Source of the DNA: Actinomadura sp. WMMA1423
GTDB lineage: Bacteria; Actinomycetota; Actinomycetes; Streptosporangiales; Streptosporangiaceae
Reading direction: 5' to 3'
Assembly (NCBI RefSeq): GCF_006547145.1
Contig: NZ_CP041244.1
Coordinates: 4,774,001-4,838,000, forward strand
DNA: 64,000 nt
The position numbers and the translations under genes are program-made. Each line of letters starts with the position of its first letter. The first letter of the stretch is position 1. Under the pieces are notes generated by a model that saw only the letters and a program-made list of their open reading frames with translations, was not told the origin of the DNA and made no database searches. Below, one piece after another: positions 23,994 to 31,881 of the stretch.

Positions 23994-24278
23994 TCACGGG
24001 GCCTCGACCGCCGAGATCACGTACCTCATCACCTCGGCGCCGCGGATCTGCGCGGCCTGCTCGGGCTCGGGGCCCTCCCCCCGGAAGCGCTCGACGTCCT
24101 CGCCGGACTCCCAGCGCTCGTACACGTTGATCCGGCCGGGTTCCAGCATGTCGGCCGAGAGGGCGTAGTCGAGGCAGCCGGGAGCGGCCCGGGCCGCCTC
24201 GACGGCCTTGCGGCAGCCCTCCAGATAGGCGTCGCGGGCGCCGGCGTCAACGTACAGCTTCCCCGAAATGATGATCAT
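23994..24278 (-). CDS. Antibiotic biosynthesis monooxygenase-fold protein
   Basis: This 94-residue dimeric ferredoxin-like (ABM) protein reads IIISGKLYVDAGARDAYLEGCRKAVEAARAAPGCLDYALSADMLEPGRINVYERWES and ends VMRYVISAVE. Members include putative quinol monooxygenases (YgiN-like) and polyketide anthrone oxygenases; at this length a YgiN-like role is more likely. The ATG follows GAGGAAG at 7 bases. It may be co-transcribed with the AfsR-like gene about 80 bp downstream, but a promoter could lie between them. Confidence 0.88.
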   Translation of the reverse strand: MIIISGKLYVDAGARDAYLEGCRKAVEAARAAPGCLDYALSADMLEPGRINVYERWESGEDVERFRGEGPEPEQAAQIRGAEVMRYVISAVEAP

Positions 24279-24385
24279 TAGAGCTTCCTCGCATCCCCTG
24301 TGGATCCCGGTCACGGTACAGACTGGACCGGCGCGAGAAAGTCGTCGCCGAGGTGAGGACTTCTTGCCCTCCGGCCGGAAAGGCG

Positions 24386-24418
24386 GCGAGCCACCGGCCC
24401 TGGGGACCGGTGGCTCGC
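24386..24418. terminator. Intrinsic terminator after the lamin-tail gene
   Basis: A perfect 12-bp stem (GCGAGCCACCGG at 24386-24397 with 24407-24418) and a 9-base loop start 20 bp beyond the stop of the lamin-tail gene on the minus strand. Confidence 0.8.
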
Positions 24419-24438
24419 TCTCAGGTGACGCGGACCTT

Positions 24439-24882
24439 TCAGCAGTACTTCGAGGAACCCGTCCGACCCCACGAGCACTTGTCCGCCACCCGGCCATTGG
24501 GATACAGCAGGTACGCGGTGTCACCGGTGTTGTTCCACACGTACCACTTGCGGCCCCAGTAGCGATGCGTCGCGCTGTTGGAGCCCTTGCCGGTGTGGAC
24601 GTAAACCGACTTGCGACCCTTCAGGGTGAAGGAACCGAAGGTGTAGGTGTATCCGGTCTTGTCGCGGACCTTGACCCCCTTCATGTTCTTCGACGACCGG
24701 GACGTGTTGAACAGCTGCACCCACTCGCCGTTCAGCGACGCGTTGGACCCCTTGTCGCTCCCGGGCGAGTCGTAGTACACCCGGTAGATCTGCACCGCGC
24801 TGGCGGCCTCGGCCGGCGGCGCCATCAGCACCCCGCTCGCCACCGCTGCGGCGGCGGCCCCCGTGACGAGAAGCTTCCTCAC
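24439..24882 (-). CDS. Secreted lamin-tail-domain (LTD) protein
   Basis: This 147-residue protein has a Sec signal peptide (cleavage after PAEA near residue 27) and an LTD beta-sandwich: VQIYRVYYDSPGSDKGSNASLNGEWVQLFNTS, VRDKTGYTYTFGSFTLKGRKSVYVHTG, RYWGRKWYVWNNTGDTAYL. Two Cys lie in the C-terminal tail (DKCSWG... KYC) and may pair. Secreted LTD proteins are common in spore-forming actinomycetes, but their function is not established. The start is GTG. It is a single-gene unit ending in a strong terminator. Confidence 0.88.
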   Translation of the reverse strand: MRKLLVTGAAAAAVASGVLMAPPAEAASAVQIYRVYYDSPGSDKGSNASLNGEWVQLFNTSRSSKNMKGVKVRDKTGYTYTFGSFTLKGRKSVYVHTGKGSNSATHRYWGRKWYVWNNTGDTAYLLYPNGRVADKCSWGRTGSSKYC

Positions 24883-25041
24883 CCCTGGACATCCCTTCCG
24901 ATCGACGAATCCCTAGATGTATCGGTATTCACCGTTCAGTGGGGACTTCTGACCATGTCCGGGCCGGGCGCCAACCACGGGGCCCGACCGCGCGTCCCAC
25001 TTATCGCGTTTCCGCAGGTGGTCCGGGGAAACACGGGGTCG

Positions 25042-25800
25042 TCAGGCCTCCTCGGGATCGCGCCCGACCGCGTGCCGTCCGCCGTCCACGGGCAGCACGG
25101 CTCCGTTGACGAAACTCGCCCCGTCCGAGAGCAGGTAGGCGACGGCGTCGGCCACCTCGTCCGGCCGTCCCACCCGGCCGACCGGATGCAGCAGCCGCAT
25201 CTCGTCCTCGATGCGCGCGGCCTCCTCCGGCTCCTGCCGCCGCAGGAAGCCCTCGTACCGCTCGGTGGTGATCGACCCGAGCGCGACGACGTTCGTCCGG
25301 ACGCCATGGGGCCCGTAGTCGACCGCCAGCGCGCGGCTCAGCCCCTCGACGGCCGCCTTCGCCGTGGCGTAGGGAAGCGATCCCCGAACCGGCCGCTGCG
25401 CCTGGTGCGAGGAGACGTTGACGATGGCGCCGCCCGTCCCGGCCGCCAGGAAGCGCCGGACGGCGGTCACGGACCCCACCACCGCCGGGTCGAAGTTCAG
25501 CGCCACGAGCCCGAGCAGCTCCTTCGGGGAGGGGTCGGCGACGTCCCGGAAGACGGCCGCGTTGTTGACCCACCCGGCGAGCGTCCCCGCCTGCTGCGCG
25601 GCGTCGGCGGCCCGTTCCGCGACGCTCTCGTCCGCCGCGCTGCCCACGACCGGGGTCACCTCGGCCCGGTCCCGCGTCCATTCGAGCGCGGCCTCGTCCA
25701 TCTCGATGACGACGACGTGCCCGCCGTCCGCCGCGAGCCGCTCCACGATCGCCCGGCCGACCCCGCGCCCGCCCCCGGTCACCACGTACACCCGACTCAC
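25042..25800 (-). CDS. SDR family oxidoreductase
   Basis: This 252-residue classical short-chain dehydrogenase has the cofactor motif TGGGRGVG, Asn in NNAAVF, and a catalytic Ser/Tyr/Lys set (VNVSSHQAQ... YATAKAAVE). It also has the C-terminal YLLSDGASFVNGAVLPVDGG typical of bacterial 3-oxoacyl-reductase-like enzymes. The acidic residue after beta-2 (VIEMDE) suggests NAD preference. The GTG follows AGGAGG. Substrate is unknown; it is divergent from an XRE regulator. Confidence 0.92.
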   Translation of the reverse strand: MSRVYVVTGGGRGVGRAIVERLAADGGHVVVIEMDEAALEWTRDRAEVTPVVGSAADESVAERAADAAQQAGTLAGWVNNAAVFRDVADPSPKELLGLVALNFDPAVVGSVTAVRRFLAAGTGGAIVNVSSHQAQRPVRGSLPYATAKAAVEGLSRALAVDYGPHGVRTNVVALGSITTERYEGFLRRQEPEEAARIEDEMRLLHPVGRVGRPDEVADAVAYLLSDGASFVNGAVLPVDGGRHAVGRDPEEA

Positions 25801-25990
25801 GGCACTCCCCTCCTCTGGACCACCCCCATGATCACTCGTCTGCCGGCGAACCCGCCATCGCGGACGGCGGCGGGCCCGGCCCCGCCGACGGCCCGGCCCC
25901 GGACGTTTCCCCAGATGCGCCGGACACCCCGCACTCTCCGCGATAGGTTCGCTACGTTCCGGATTGGATCGCAACAAACCGGGAGGCCCC

Positions 25991-26800
25991 TTGCAGGCGC
26001 GAGACTCACTGGACCCGTCACGCTCGATGTGGCATCTCATCGCGGTGCACCTGCGCCGCTACCGCGAGGCGCACGGCATGTCGGGGCAGGCTCTCGGCGA
26101 CGTCCTCGACTGCGACCGCTCGACCGTGTCCCGGTACGAGTCCGCGACGCTCCGGCTCAAGCCGGCCCACGCCGAGGCCGTCGACCGCCTCTGGAACACG
26201 GGCGGGATGTTCGCGCACCTGGTCGGCTTCGCCGGGACGGCCGACGACGGCGACCGCCTCTCCTCGCTCATCGAGTTCGAACGGCGCGCGTCACGCATCC
26301 GCATGTGGGAGACGTCCGTCATCCCCGGGCTCTTCCAGACGCCGGACTACGCGCGGGCCACACTGACGGCGGGCATCGCCCACGACCCCGACACGGCCCT
26401 GGAGCAGCGGATGTCACGCAAGGCGGCCGTGCTCGACAGGGAGAACCCGCCGCGCGTGGCCGCCCTCCTGCACTGGTCGGCTTTGGAGCATGTGGTCGGC
26501 TCCACGGAGGTCATGCGCGACCAGTTCGCCCACCTGCTGGAACTGAGCGAGCATCCCCACATCAGCATCCGCGTCGTGGAGAACCAGGGCGCGGGCCATC
26601 CGGGGATCGACGGCCCCTTCCGGATCCTCACGGTCGACGGCAGCGACCTCGCCTACACCGAGGCGGCGAGCCGCGGACGGTTCCTGATGAACCCGTCCGA
26701 CGTCCAGGAGATGGCGGTCAGGTACGACCTGATAAGCGACATAGCCGCCCCGGTGGGCCCGTCACGTTCCCTTCTGCGAGCCGCACTGGAGAGGCACTAG
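25991..26800 (+). CDS. XRE-DUF5753 regulator (WhiJ/Scr1-like)
   Basis: The product is about 269 residues. An N-terminal helix-turn-helix (LRRYREAHGMSGQALGDVLDCDRSTVSRYESATLRL) is followed by the DUF5753 ligand/partner domain: FERRASRIRMWETSVIPGLFQTPDYARATL, RQ-rich helices and HPHISIRVVENQGAGHPGIDGPF. Family members pair with small DUF397 proteins and act in development or as antitoxin-like repressors. No DUF397 gene is adjacent here. I chose the TTG at 25991 because GGGAGG lies just upstream; the ATG at 26027 is the alternative. It is convergent with an RsbW-like ATPase gene. Confidence 0.88.
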   Translation: MQARDSLDPSRSMWHLIAVHLRRYREAHGMSGQALGDVLDCDRSTVSRYESATLRLKPAHAEAVDRLWNTGGMFAHLVGFAGTADDGDRLSSLIEFERRASRIRMWETSVIPGLFQTPDYARATLTAGIAHDPDTALEQRMSRKAAVLDRENPPRVAALLHWSALEHVVGSTEVMRDQFAHLLELSEHPHISIRVVENQGAGHPGIDGPFRILTVDGSDLAYTEAASRGRFLMNPSDVQEMAVRYDLISDIAAPVGPSRSLLRAALERH

Positions 26801-26821
26801 GCGAACCGCGGCGGCCCGGCG

Positions 26822-27574
26822 CTAGGCGGGTGCGGACTCGCAGAGTTCGACGATCCGCTCGCAGGTCTCGGTGATGTCGATGATCGGGAGCGTGCCCGTC
26901 GCGCCGGAGCGGGTGCGCCAGCGGAACGCCGCCGCCTCGCACCAGACGGTCAGGCCGCGGCCGTCGGTGAGGGTGGTCCCGTCCGCGCCGTCCTCGGGCT
27001 CGAAGCGGTCGAGGCCGCGCTGGACGAGCAGGGTGTGCAGGTCCTTCGCGGCGTAGGGGCCCTCCACCCGCCAGGCGCGGCGGCGGCGGACGGTGTGCGG
27101 GAGCGGCAGCGCGAACCAGGTCGCCTTGCCGCGGACCGCCGGCGTCCGCAGCCGCGACCGGGACGGGTGGTGGCCCCACCGGCCCTTCGTGAGGAGCTCG
27201 ACGACCTTCAGCCCGGCGCCCTGGCCGGGCCGCTGCGGGCCGGGGCCGCACGGCCGCCAGGCCCTGACCGTGTCGAAAGCCTTGACGACCAGCTCGTCCC
27301 GGCCGCGGCCGTCGCAGCGCTGGTAGACCCAGAGTTCGGCGCCGGCCGGGCCGTCGCCGGGCGTGCCGTGCTGGAGGGCGTTCGCGGCGAGTTCGCTGAC
27401 CATGAGCTTGATGTCGTCGACGTCCCGGACGGACAGGCCGAGGGCCGGGAGCAGGGCCGTGACGTGGGAGCGCGCGACGTGGGCGATGGAGTCGTCCGCG
27501 GGCAGGGGCAGGGCCGCGCAGCCGCCGTCCTCCAACCTCCAGGGGATCCCGCAAATCGTCGCGGACTTCGCCAT
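26822..27574 (-). CDS. RsbW/AbaA-like ATPase with C-terminal extension
   Basis: The product is about 250 residues. The N-terminal ~165 residues are a GHKL ATPase with an N box (LMVSELAANALQHG), a segment (LVVKAFDTV) in the D-box position where the usual D-x-G is degenerate, and a QGAGLKVVELLTKGRWGHH glycine motif. The extra ~90 residues form a separate unknown domain ending TETCERIVELCES. ATG at 27574 follows GAGGG; GTG at 27583 is possible. Such ATPases accompany XRE-DUF5753 and DUF397 genes in WhiJ-type loci, as here (DUF397 27918, XRE 28122). An anti-sigma role is inferred from the family. Confidence 0.85.
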   Translation of the reverse strand: MAKSATICGIPWRLEDGGCAALPLPADDSIAHVARSHVTALLPALGLSVRDVDDIKLMVSELAANALQHGTPGDGPAGAELWVYQRCDGRGRDELVVKAFDTVRAWRPCGPGPQRPGQGAGLKVVELLTKGRWGHHPSRSRLRTPAVRGKATWFALPLPHTVRRRRAWRVEGPYAAKDLHTLLVQRGLDRFEPEDGADGTTLTDGRGLTVWCEAAAFRWRTRSGATGTLPIIDITETCERIVELCESAPA

Positions 27575-27854
27575 GGCGCCCACCCTCGGGGTTGCGGAGA
27601 CATTCGCAGTTCAGACAATCGCGACATGAGCCTCAATAGCTAGCGAGTCGCTATGTGTGAATCACAGATACACTTTTGCACATCTTCCGCCGCCAGGCTC
27701 GCGGCTCGGCAAGAAAGTTTCACGCACGAGTGAGACGTTCACCGATGCACCCGAAAGCCCCCAAACCGCTTCCCAGCATCGCGTCCCATGCGTGTACCGG
27801 CGGGTACCGGGACGGGCCGCCCCGCGCGCTGTAGCGTGAGCGGCGCCTGAGAGA

Positions 27855-27914
27855 GGGCCGCACACGCGAAAGATCCCCCAGGGGTGCAGCCCTGGGGGAT
27901 CTTGTGTGCGGCCC
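27855..27914. terminator. Long hairpin terminator after the DUF397/XRE operon
   Basis: Outer arms GGGCCGCACAC (27855-27865) and GTGTGCGGCCC (27904-27914) enclose inner arms AAGATCCCCCAGGG and CCCTGGGGGATCTT, so the whole 60-base sequence folds on itself with one small bulge. It begins three bases after the DUF397 stop (minus strand) and is the strongest hairpin in the window. Confidence 0.88.
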
Positions 27915-27917
27915 GGC

Positions 27918-28115
27918 TCAGCGGTCGTACCGGCCCGCCCGCACGTCCTCGAGGAACGCGGCGAGAACGGACCGGGAGACGACGTGCGCCCCGGCCTCCG
28001 GGGTCCTGCTGTCGCGCAGCGCCGCGGCCGTGTCGAGATCGGCGACCTCGACACAGCCCCCGTTGCTGCTGGCGCTGGCGGTCGCCTTGAACCACCGTGC
28101 CTGAGAGAGGTCCAT
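27918..28115 (-). CDS. DUF397 protein of the XRE-DUF5753 pair
   Basis: This 65-residue DUF397 domain reads ARWFKATASASSNGGCVEVADLDTAAALRDSRTPEAGAHVVSRSVLAAFLEDVRAG. The partner XRE-DUF5753 gene ends six bases upstream, with GGAG before this ATG, so the two are coupled. In characterised cases this type of pair works as a toxin-antitoxin-like or developmental switch (Scr1/Scr2, WhiJ family). It is followed directly by the long hairpin terminator. Its precise activity is not established. Confidence 0.93.
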   Translation of the reverse strand: MDLSQARWFKATASASSNGGCVEVADLDTAAALRDSRTPEAGAHVVSRSVLAAFLEDVRAGRYDR

Positions 28116-28121
28116 GTCGTG

Positions 28122-28964
28122 CTACTCCAGGGTTGAGATCACTTTCCTCAGGTGCTCCGCGGTGTCGGCGGGACCGAGCGCCGCCTGGCGGATCTGTTCG
28201 AAGAGCCGGTCATATGCCTCCACGTCGTCGGGGGTGTCGATCTCCTGGACGTCCGCGTCGTTCTCGAGGAAGACCATGGGAGGCTCCCCGCCGGGGAACC
28301 GGAAGATGTTGACCAGCGTGGACATGCCCGGGTGCATCCCGCCCGCGAGGCGCAGCAGCCGGAGCTCCACGTTCGGACGCTGGGACATGGCGAGCAGGTG
28401 GGCGAACTGGGCGCGCCGGTCGCCCGGGTCGCCCCACTCGTACAGCAGGGACGCCTCGGTGAGGACCGCGACCAGCTCCGGGGCCGTCCCGTCGTCGCGG
28501 TCGAGGATCTGCTGCCGCCGCAGGCGCGCGCGCATCGCGCGCTCGCGCCACTCGGGCGTCCTCGAACCGGACGACAGCAGCGCCTGCATGTAGGGCAGGG
28601 TCTGGAGGAGGCCCGGCAGCACCAGCGGCATGACCACCCGGATGCTCGACGCGTCGCTCTCGAAGCCCGGGAACTCGTTGTCGAACACGTCCGGGTAGTC
28701 ACGCCACCAGGCCCGCCGCCGCGCACGGCCGGCCAGCTCCTCCAGTTCGCCGAGGTCGCTTCCCTCGTAGATGCGCGCCAGGTCGCGGATGTCGCTGAGC
28801 TCGGGGCGCACCCAGTTGTTGGCCTCGAACCGGCCGACCTTCCCCCGCCCCCAGTTCAGCCGGTCGCAGACCTGGTTGGCCGTGTATCCGGCCTCGACCC
28901 GCAGCTCCTTGAGCCTGCGCGCCAGCCCCCGCTTGGCGATGGTGGCCCCGTAGGCATCGCTCAC
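28122..28964 (-). CDS. XRE-DUF5753 regulator paired with DUF397
   Basis: This 280-residue protein has an HTH at about residues 14-50 (RRLKELRVEAGYTANQVCDRLNWGRGKVGRFEANNW) and a DUF5753 domain (FESDASSIRVVMPLVLPGLLQTLPYMQALL, RRQQILDRD, RPNVELRLLRLAGGMHPGM, DTPDDVEAYDRLFEQIRQAAL). GTG at 28964 follows GGGAGG at 8 bases. It likely represses its own promoter, which lies between 28965 and 29039. It forms a two-gene operon with the DUF397 gene downstream. Confidence 0.93.
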   Translation of the reverse strand: MSDAYGATIAKRGLARRLKELRVEAGYTANQVCDRLNWGRGKVGRFEANNWVRPELSDIRDLARIYEGSDLGELEELAGRARRRAWWRDYPDVFDNEFPGFESDASSIRVVMPLVLPGLLQTLPYMQALLSSGSRTPEWRERAMRARLRRQQILDRDDGTAPELVAVLTEASLLYEWGDPGDRRAQFAHLLAMSQRPNVELRLLRLAGGMHPGMSTLVNIFRFPGGEPPMVFLENDADVQEIDTPDDVEAYDRLFEQIRQAALGPADTAEHLRKVISTLE

Positions 28965-29039
28965 GGGCACCACCTCCCTCGGCTTGCGGTCGGCATCAGC
29001 ATACGCCTTCCGAATTTGTGAATCACAGATCTGGCCGGT

Positions 29040-29255
29040 TCAGGAAGCGGCGTGGTCGAACTCCCCGTTCCGCACCCCGTCGAGGAAGCAGGCCCACTCG
29101 TGCTCGTCGAACACCGAGACCAGCTCCCCGGACGTGCGCAGCAGCGTCCACTCGCCGGCGAAGGCGACCTCTATGCCGCCCTCGTCGGTCTGCGAGCGCC
29201 GCCATTCCAGGGCCTCGGGATCGATCCCCAACTCCTCGACGGACGGTTTCCTCAC
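29040..29255 (-). CDS. DUF397 protein downstream of the DUF574 methyltransferase
   Basis: This 71-residue protein has a short leader (RKPSVEELGIDPEALE) and then a DUF397 domain in which the usual GCxE is replaced by GGIEV: WRRSQTDEGGIEVAFAGEWTLLR, DEHEWACFLDGVRNGEFD. It is therefore a divergent member. The GTG start has AGGAGG five bases upstream, and that site lies inside the last unit of a 13-bp tandem repeat joining it to the methyltransferase gene. It is probably co-transcribed with that gene rather than with the XRE gene that follows. Confidence 0.88.
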   Translation of the reverse strand: MRKPSVEELGIDPEALEWRRSQTDEGGIEVAFAGEWTLLRTSGELVSVFDEHEWACFLDGVRNGEFDHAAS

Positions 29256-29257
29256 CC

Positions 29258-29309
29258 CTGCCTCCTCACCCTGCCTCCTCACCCTGCCTCCTCACCCTGC
29301 CTCCTCACC
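29258..29309. repeat. 13-bp tandem repeat, four perfect copies, each with a ribosome-binding site
   Basis: CTGCCTCCTCACC is repeated without change at 29258-29270, 29271-29283, 29284-29296 and 29297-29309. On the minus strand each unit reads GGTGAGGAGGCAG, a strong Shine-Dalgarno core with a GTG. The methyltransferase stop codon lies in the first unit and the DUF397 start follows the last. Confidence 0.97.
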
Positions 29310-30132
29310 CGTTCTTCCTCGCCACGGCGCAGTACGCCCACCGCGAGCCGTCACTGTCGGCCGCGTCGGGGTCCTCCGCGCCCCACTCACCGATGTAGCA
29401 GACCTTCGCCGCCGCCCCCTCCCACGGCGGGACGATCCGCAGACCGGTGAAGAAGCGCTCGACCTCCGCGCGCGACCGCAGATGGACGCTCGCGGTGGAC
29501 TTGGCGTACACGTCCCTGACCGTGCCGACCGCCCGGTCGGCCTGCCGGTCGCTGGTGCCCGCGGAGAGCACCAGGTAGCTGCCGGGCACCAGCCGGTCCA
29601 TGTACCGCCGGACGATGGCCCACGGGTCGTCCCCGTCCGGGATGAAGTGGACCAGCGCCACGGCCAGCAGCGCGACCGGCCGCGTGAGGTCGATCATCTT
29701 GCCCGTGACCTCGTGCCCGAGCAGCCCGTCCGGGTCGCGGAAGTCGGCGGTGATGAACGCCGTTCCGGTGGACCCCGCCAGCAGCTTCTCGGCGTGCGCC
29801 CGCACCATCGGGTCGTTGTCGGCGTACAGCACGCACGCGTCGGACGCGACCGCCTGGGCCGCGTCGTGCGTGTTGTTCATCGTCGGCAGACCCGCGCCGA
29901 CGTCGATGAACTGGCGGACCCCCTGCTGGGCCAGCCACCGCACCGAGCGCTGGAGGAAGCCGCGGTTCGCCCACGCCGCGTCGCCGGCCTCCGGCATGTT
30001 CGCCAGCACTTTCTCCGCCGCCGCCCGGTCGACCTCGAAATTGTCGGTGCCGCCGAGGTAGAAGTCGTACATCCGGGCTGGGCTCGGGACGCTGGTGTCC
30101 ACTCCGGGCGGAGCCTGCTCGGTCTCGCTCAC
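29305..30132 (-). CDS. SAM-dependent methyltransferase, DUF574 type
   Basis: This 275-residue protein is of the actinobacterial DUF574 family: VPSPARMYDFYLGGTDNFEVDRAAAEKV, then the SAM motif FIDVGAGLPTMNNTHDAAQAV, VLYADNDPMVRAHAEKLL, LLAVALVHFIPDGDDPWAIVRRYMDRLVPGSYLVLS. Members are abundant near XRE-DUF5753/DUF397 genes, but their substrates are unknown. The GTG at 30132 is preceded by AGGAGG. It is the first gene of a probable methyltransferase-DUF397 operon. Confidence 0.93.
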   Translation of the reverse strand: MSETEQAPPGVDTSVPSPARMYDFYLGGTDNFEVDRAAAEKVLANMPEAGDAAWANRGFLQRSVRWLAQQGVRQFIDVGAGLPTMNNTHDAAQAVASDACVLYADNDPMVRAHAEKLLAGSTGTAFITADFRDPDGLLGHEVTGKMIDLTRPVALLAVALVHFIPDGDDPWAIVRRYMDRLVPGSYLVLSAGTSDRQADRAVGTVRDVYAKSTASVHLRSRAEVERFFTGLRIVPPWEGAAAKVCYIGEWGAEDPDAADSDGSRWAYCAVARKNG

Positions 30133-30289
30133 CCTCGGCCTCCTATACAGCAACTTGTGATGCACGAATTATGAAGCAAGGGTCGGCCCTTCCGGGCTGC
30201 TTCGCAAGGGTTCTCCGGCTTTGCTCCCGCCCCTTCGGCAGGGTTCGCACGCCCTTCGGGGGGCATGACCGGCCCAAAGGGGGAAAAGC

Positions 30290-31117
30290 ATGAAAACCGC
30301 TCCGGACCTCGCGCTGCGCCAACTCACGATGCAGTTCATCGGCAATGCGACGACGCTGCTGCGCTGCGGGCCGTTCACCCTGCTGACCGACCCCAATTTC
30401 CTGCACCGCGGGCAGCGCGCCTATCTCGGTTTCGGGCTGACCACCCGGCGGCTCACCGAGCCCGCCCTGCAACCCTCCGACCTCCCGCGGCTGGACGCCG
30501 TCGTCCTGTCCCACCTCCACGGCGACCACTGGGACCGGATCGCCCGCGCGAAACTCGACCGGGGCCTGCCCGTCGTCACCACGCCCCACGCGGCCCGGCG
30601 CCTCCAGGGCTGGCACCGCTTCCGCCATGCGGTCGGTCTGCGCACCTGGGAGTCGCACACCCTGGTCAAGAACGGCGCGCTGCTGCGCATCACGTCCATG
30701 CCCGGTCGGCACGCCCCCGGCCCCGTCCGGAGGATGCTGCCCCCGGTCATGGGGAGCCTCCTGGAGTTCGGCCCCGCCACCGGCGAGGTGCAGTTCCGCC
30801 TGTACATCACCGGCGACACCCTGATGTTCGACGGCGTCCACCAGATCGCCCGCCGCAACCCCGACATCGACCTCGCCGTCCTCCACCTGGGCGGCACCAC
30901 GCTGCCGGGCGGGCTCGTGGTCACCATGGACGGCGCCCAGGGCGCGGACCTCGTCGAGACGATCCGCCCGGCGACCGCCGTGCCCGTCCACTACAACGAC
31001 TACACCGTCATGAAGTCGCCCCTGGATGACTTCCGACGCGAACTGGACCGTCGCGGCCTGTCCGACCGCGCCGCCTACGTCGCGCCGGGGGAGACCCGTA
31101 CCTTCCGTCACTCGTGA
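30290..31117 (+). CDS. MBL-fold metallo-hydrolase
   Basis: This 275-residue protein has the metallo-beta-lactamase signature LSHLHGDHWDR (HxHxDH). Other metal ligands include RHAPG and the TGDTLMF segment, and VHYNDYTVMKSPLDDF is at the C-terminus. It resembles UlaG/N-acyl-phosphatidylethanolamine-type hydrolases (LTDPNFLHRGQ near the N-terminus is characteristic). Substrate is unknown. It starts after AAAGGGGG; a low-complexity region of CCTTCGGG-like motifs (30180-30260) precedes it. Confidence 0.92.
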   Translation: MKTAPDLALRQLTMQFIGNATTLLRCGPFTLLTDPNFLHRGQRAYLGFGLTTRRLTEPALQPSDLPRLDAVVLSHLHGDHWDRIARAKLDRGLPVVTTPHAARRLQGWHRFRHAVGLRTWESHTLVKNGALLRITSMPGRHAPGPVRRMLPPVMGSLLEFGPATGEVQFRLYITGDTLMFDGVHQIARRNPDIDLAVLHLGGTTLPGGLVVTMDGAQGADLVETIRPATAVPVHYNDYTVMKSPLDDFRRELDRRGLSDRAAYVAPGETRTFRHS

Positions 31118-31177
31118 CGCCCGGCATCCAGTGTGAGCTGGGCAGATGCACCGGTGACCCTACGGTTTGGACAGGAC

Positions 31178-31531
31178 ATGTTCGAGATCGAGGACATACG
31201 TCAATGGCGCGGCCGGAACGTGATCGACTCGGCCGGGAGCAAGATCGGGCCGCTTGAGGCCGTCTACGTCGACACGCTCACCGACCAGCCCTCGTTCGCC
31301 ACGGTGCGGGTCGGCGTGCCGACCCGGCAGCGGCTGGTCTTCGTGCCGCTGGACGGATGCACGCTGGGCCCGGACCACCTCCGCGTCGCGCACGACAAGA
31401 AGCAGGTCAAGGGCGCTCCGGCGATCGACACCAACGGCGAGCTGTTCGCCGACGCCGAACCGGAGGTCTTCGCCTACTACAGCCTGCCCTACCGCGCGGC
31501 CCCGGACGAGCGCCGCCTCGCCCGCCGCTGA
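31178..31531 (+). CDS. PRC-barrel domain protein
   Basis: The protein is 117 residues: MFEIEDIRQWRGRNVIDSAGSKIGPLEAVYVDTLTDQPSFATVRVG, the PRC-barrel beta-barrel, and a C-terminal part (DKKQVKGAPAIDTNGELFADAEPEVFAYYSLPY). Stand-alone PRC proteins of this build are common in actinomycetes, often stress-related. ATG at 31178 follows AGGA; an upstream GTG at 31133 is possible. Copy B of the dispersed repeat begins six bases after its stop. Confidence 0.88.
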   Translation: MFEIEDIRQWRGRNVIDSAGSKIGPLEAVYVDTLTDQPSFATVRVGVPTRQRLVFVPLDGCTLGPDHLRVAHDKKQVKGAPAIDTNGELFADAEPEVFAYYSLPYRAAPDERRLARR

Positions 31532-31536
31532 CTTTT

Positions 31537-31758
31537 CACAGTCCCGGCCCACTTCGCTCGCCTGGCGGCTGTGTTTACTCAGGCCCGGCCCACTTCGCTC
31601 GCCTAGCGGCTGTGTTTACTCAGGCCCGGCCCACTCCGCTCGCCTAGCGGCTCGCTACGTGACCGTGCCTGGGCGAACGCGGCATCGCTTCGCGATCCGC
31701 CCGGCTCCGCTCGCCTCCGGCTTCGCTCCACCGGGCAGGTCACGCGTTCGCGTGCGTG
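31537..31758 (+). repeat. Dispersed 3'-flanking repeat, copy B
   Basis: This is the inverted partner of 9137-9327, lying 22.2 kb away. It has three tandem ~41-bp units instead of two, followed by the same ~125-bp unique block, ending near 31758. Read in the direction of the gene it follows, it has the same orientation as copy A after its own gene. The remaining ~120 bp up to 31881 shows nothing recognisable. Confidence 0.9.
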
Positions 31759-31881
31759 GCCGAGGCCGCTTTGAGACAGGCTCTGGCTCGCCCGCCGCCA
31801 GTCCGCCAGGCGCGGGTTCATGCGGGGGGCGGACGGCTCCGTCCCGAACGCACCTCGGGACGGGGCCGCCGCTCGGCGGGG

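Noticed and set aside
30180..30289. CCTTCGGG-rich stretch before the metallo-hydrolase as a riboswitch
   Set aside because: It contains several short similar motifs but no paired architecture matching a known riboswitch, so it is treated as low-complexity sequence.
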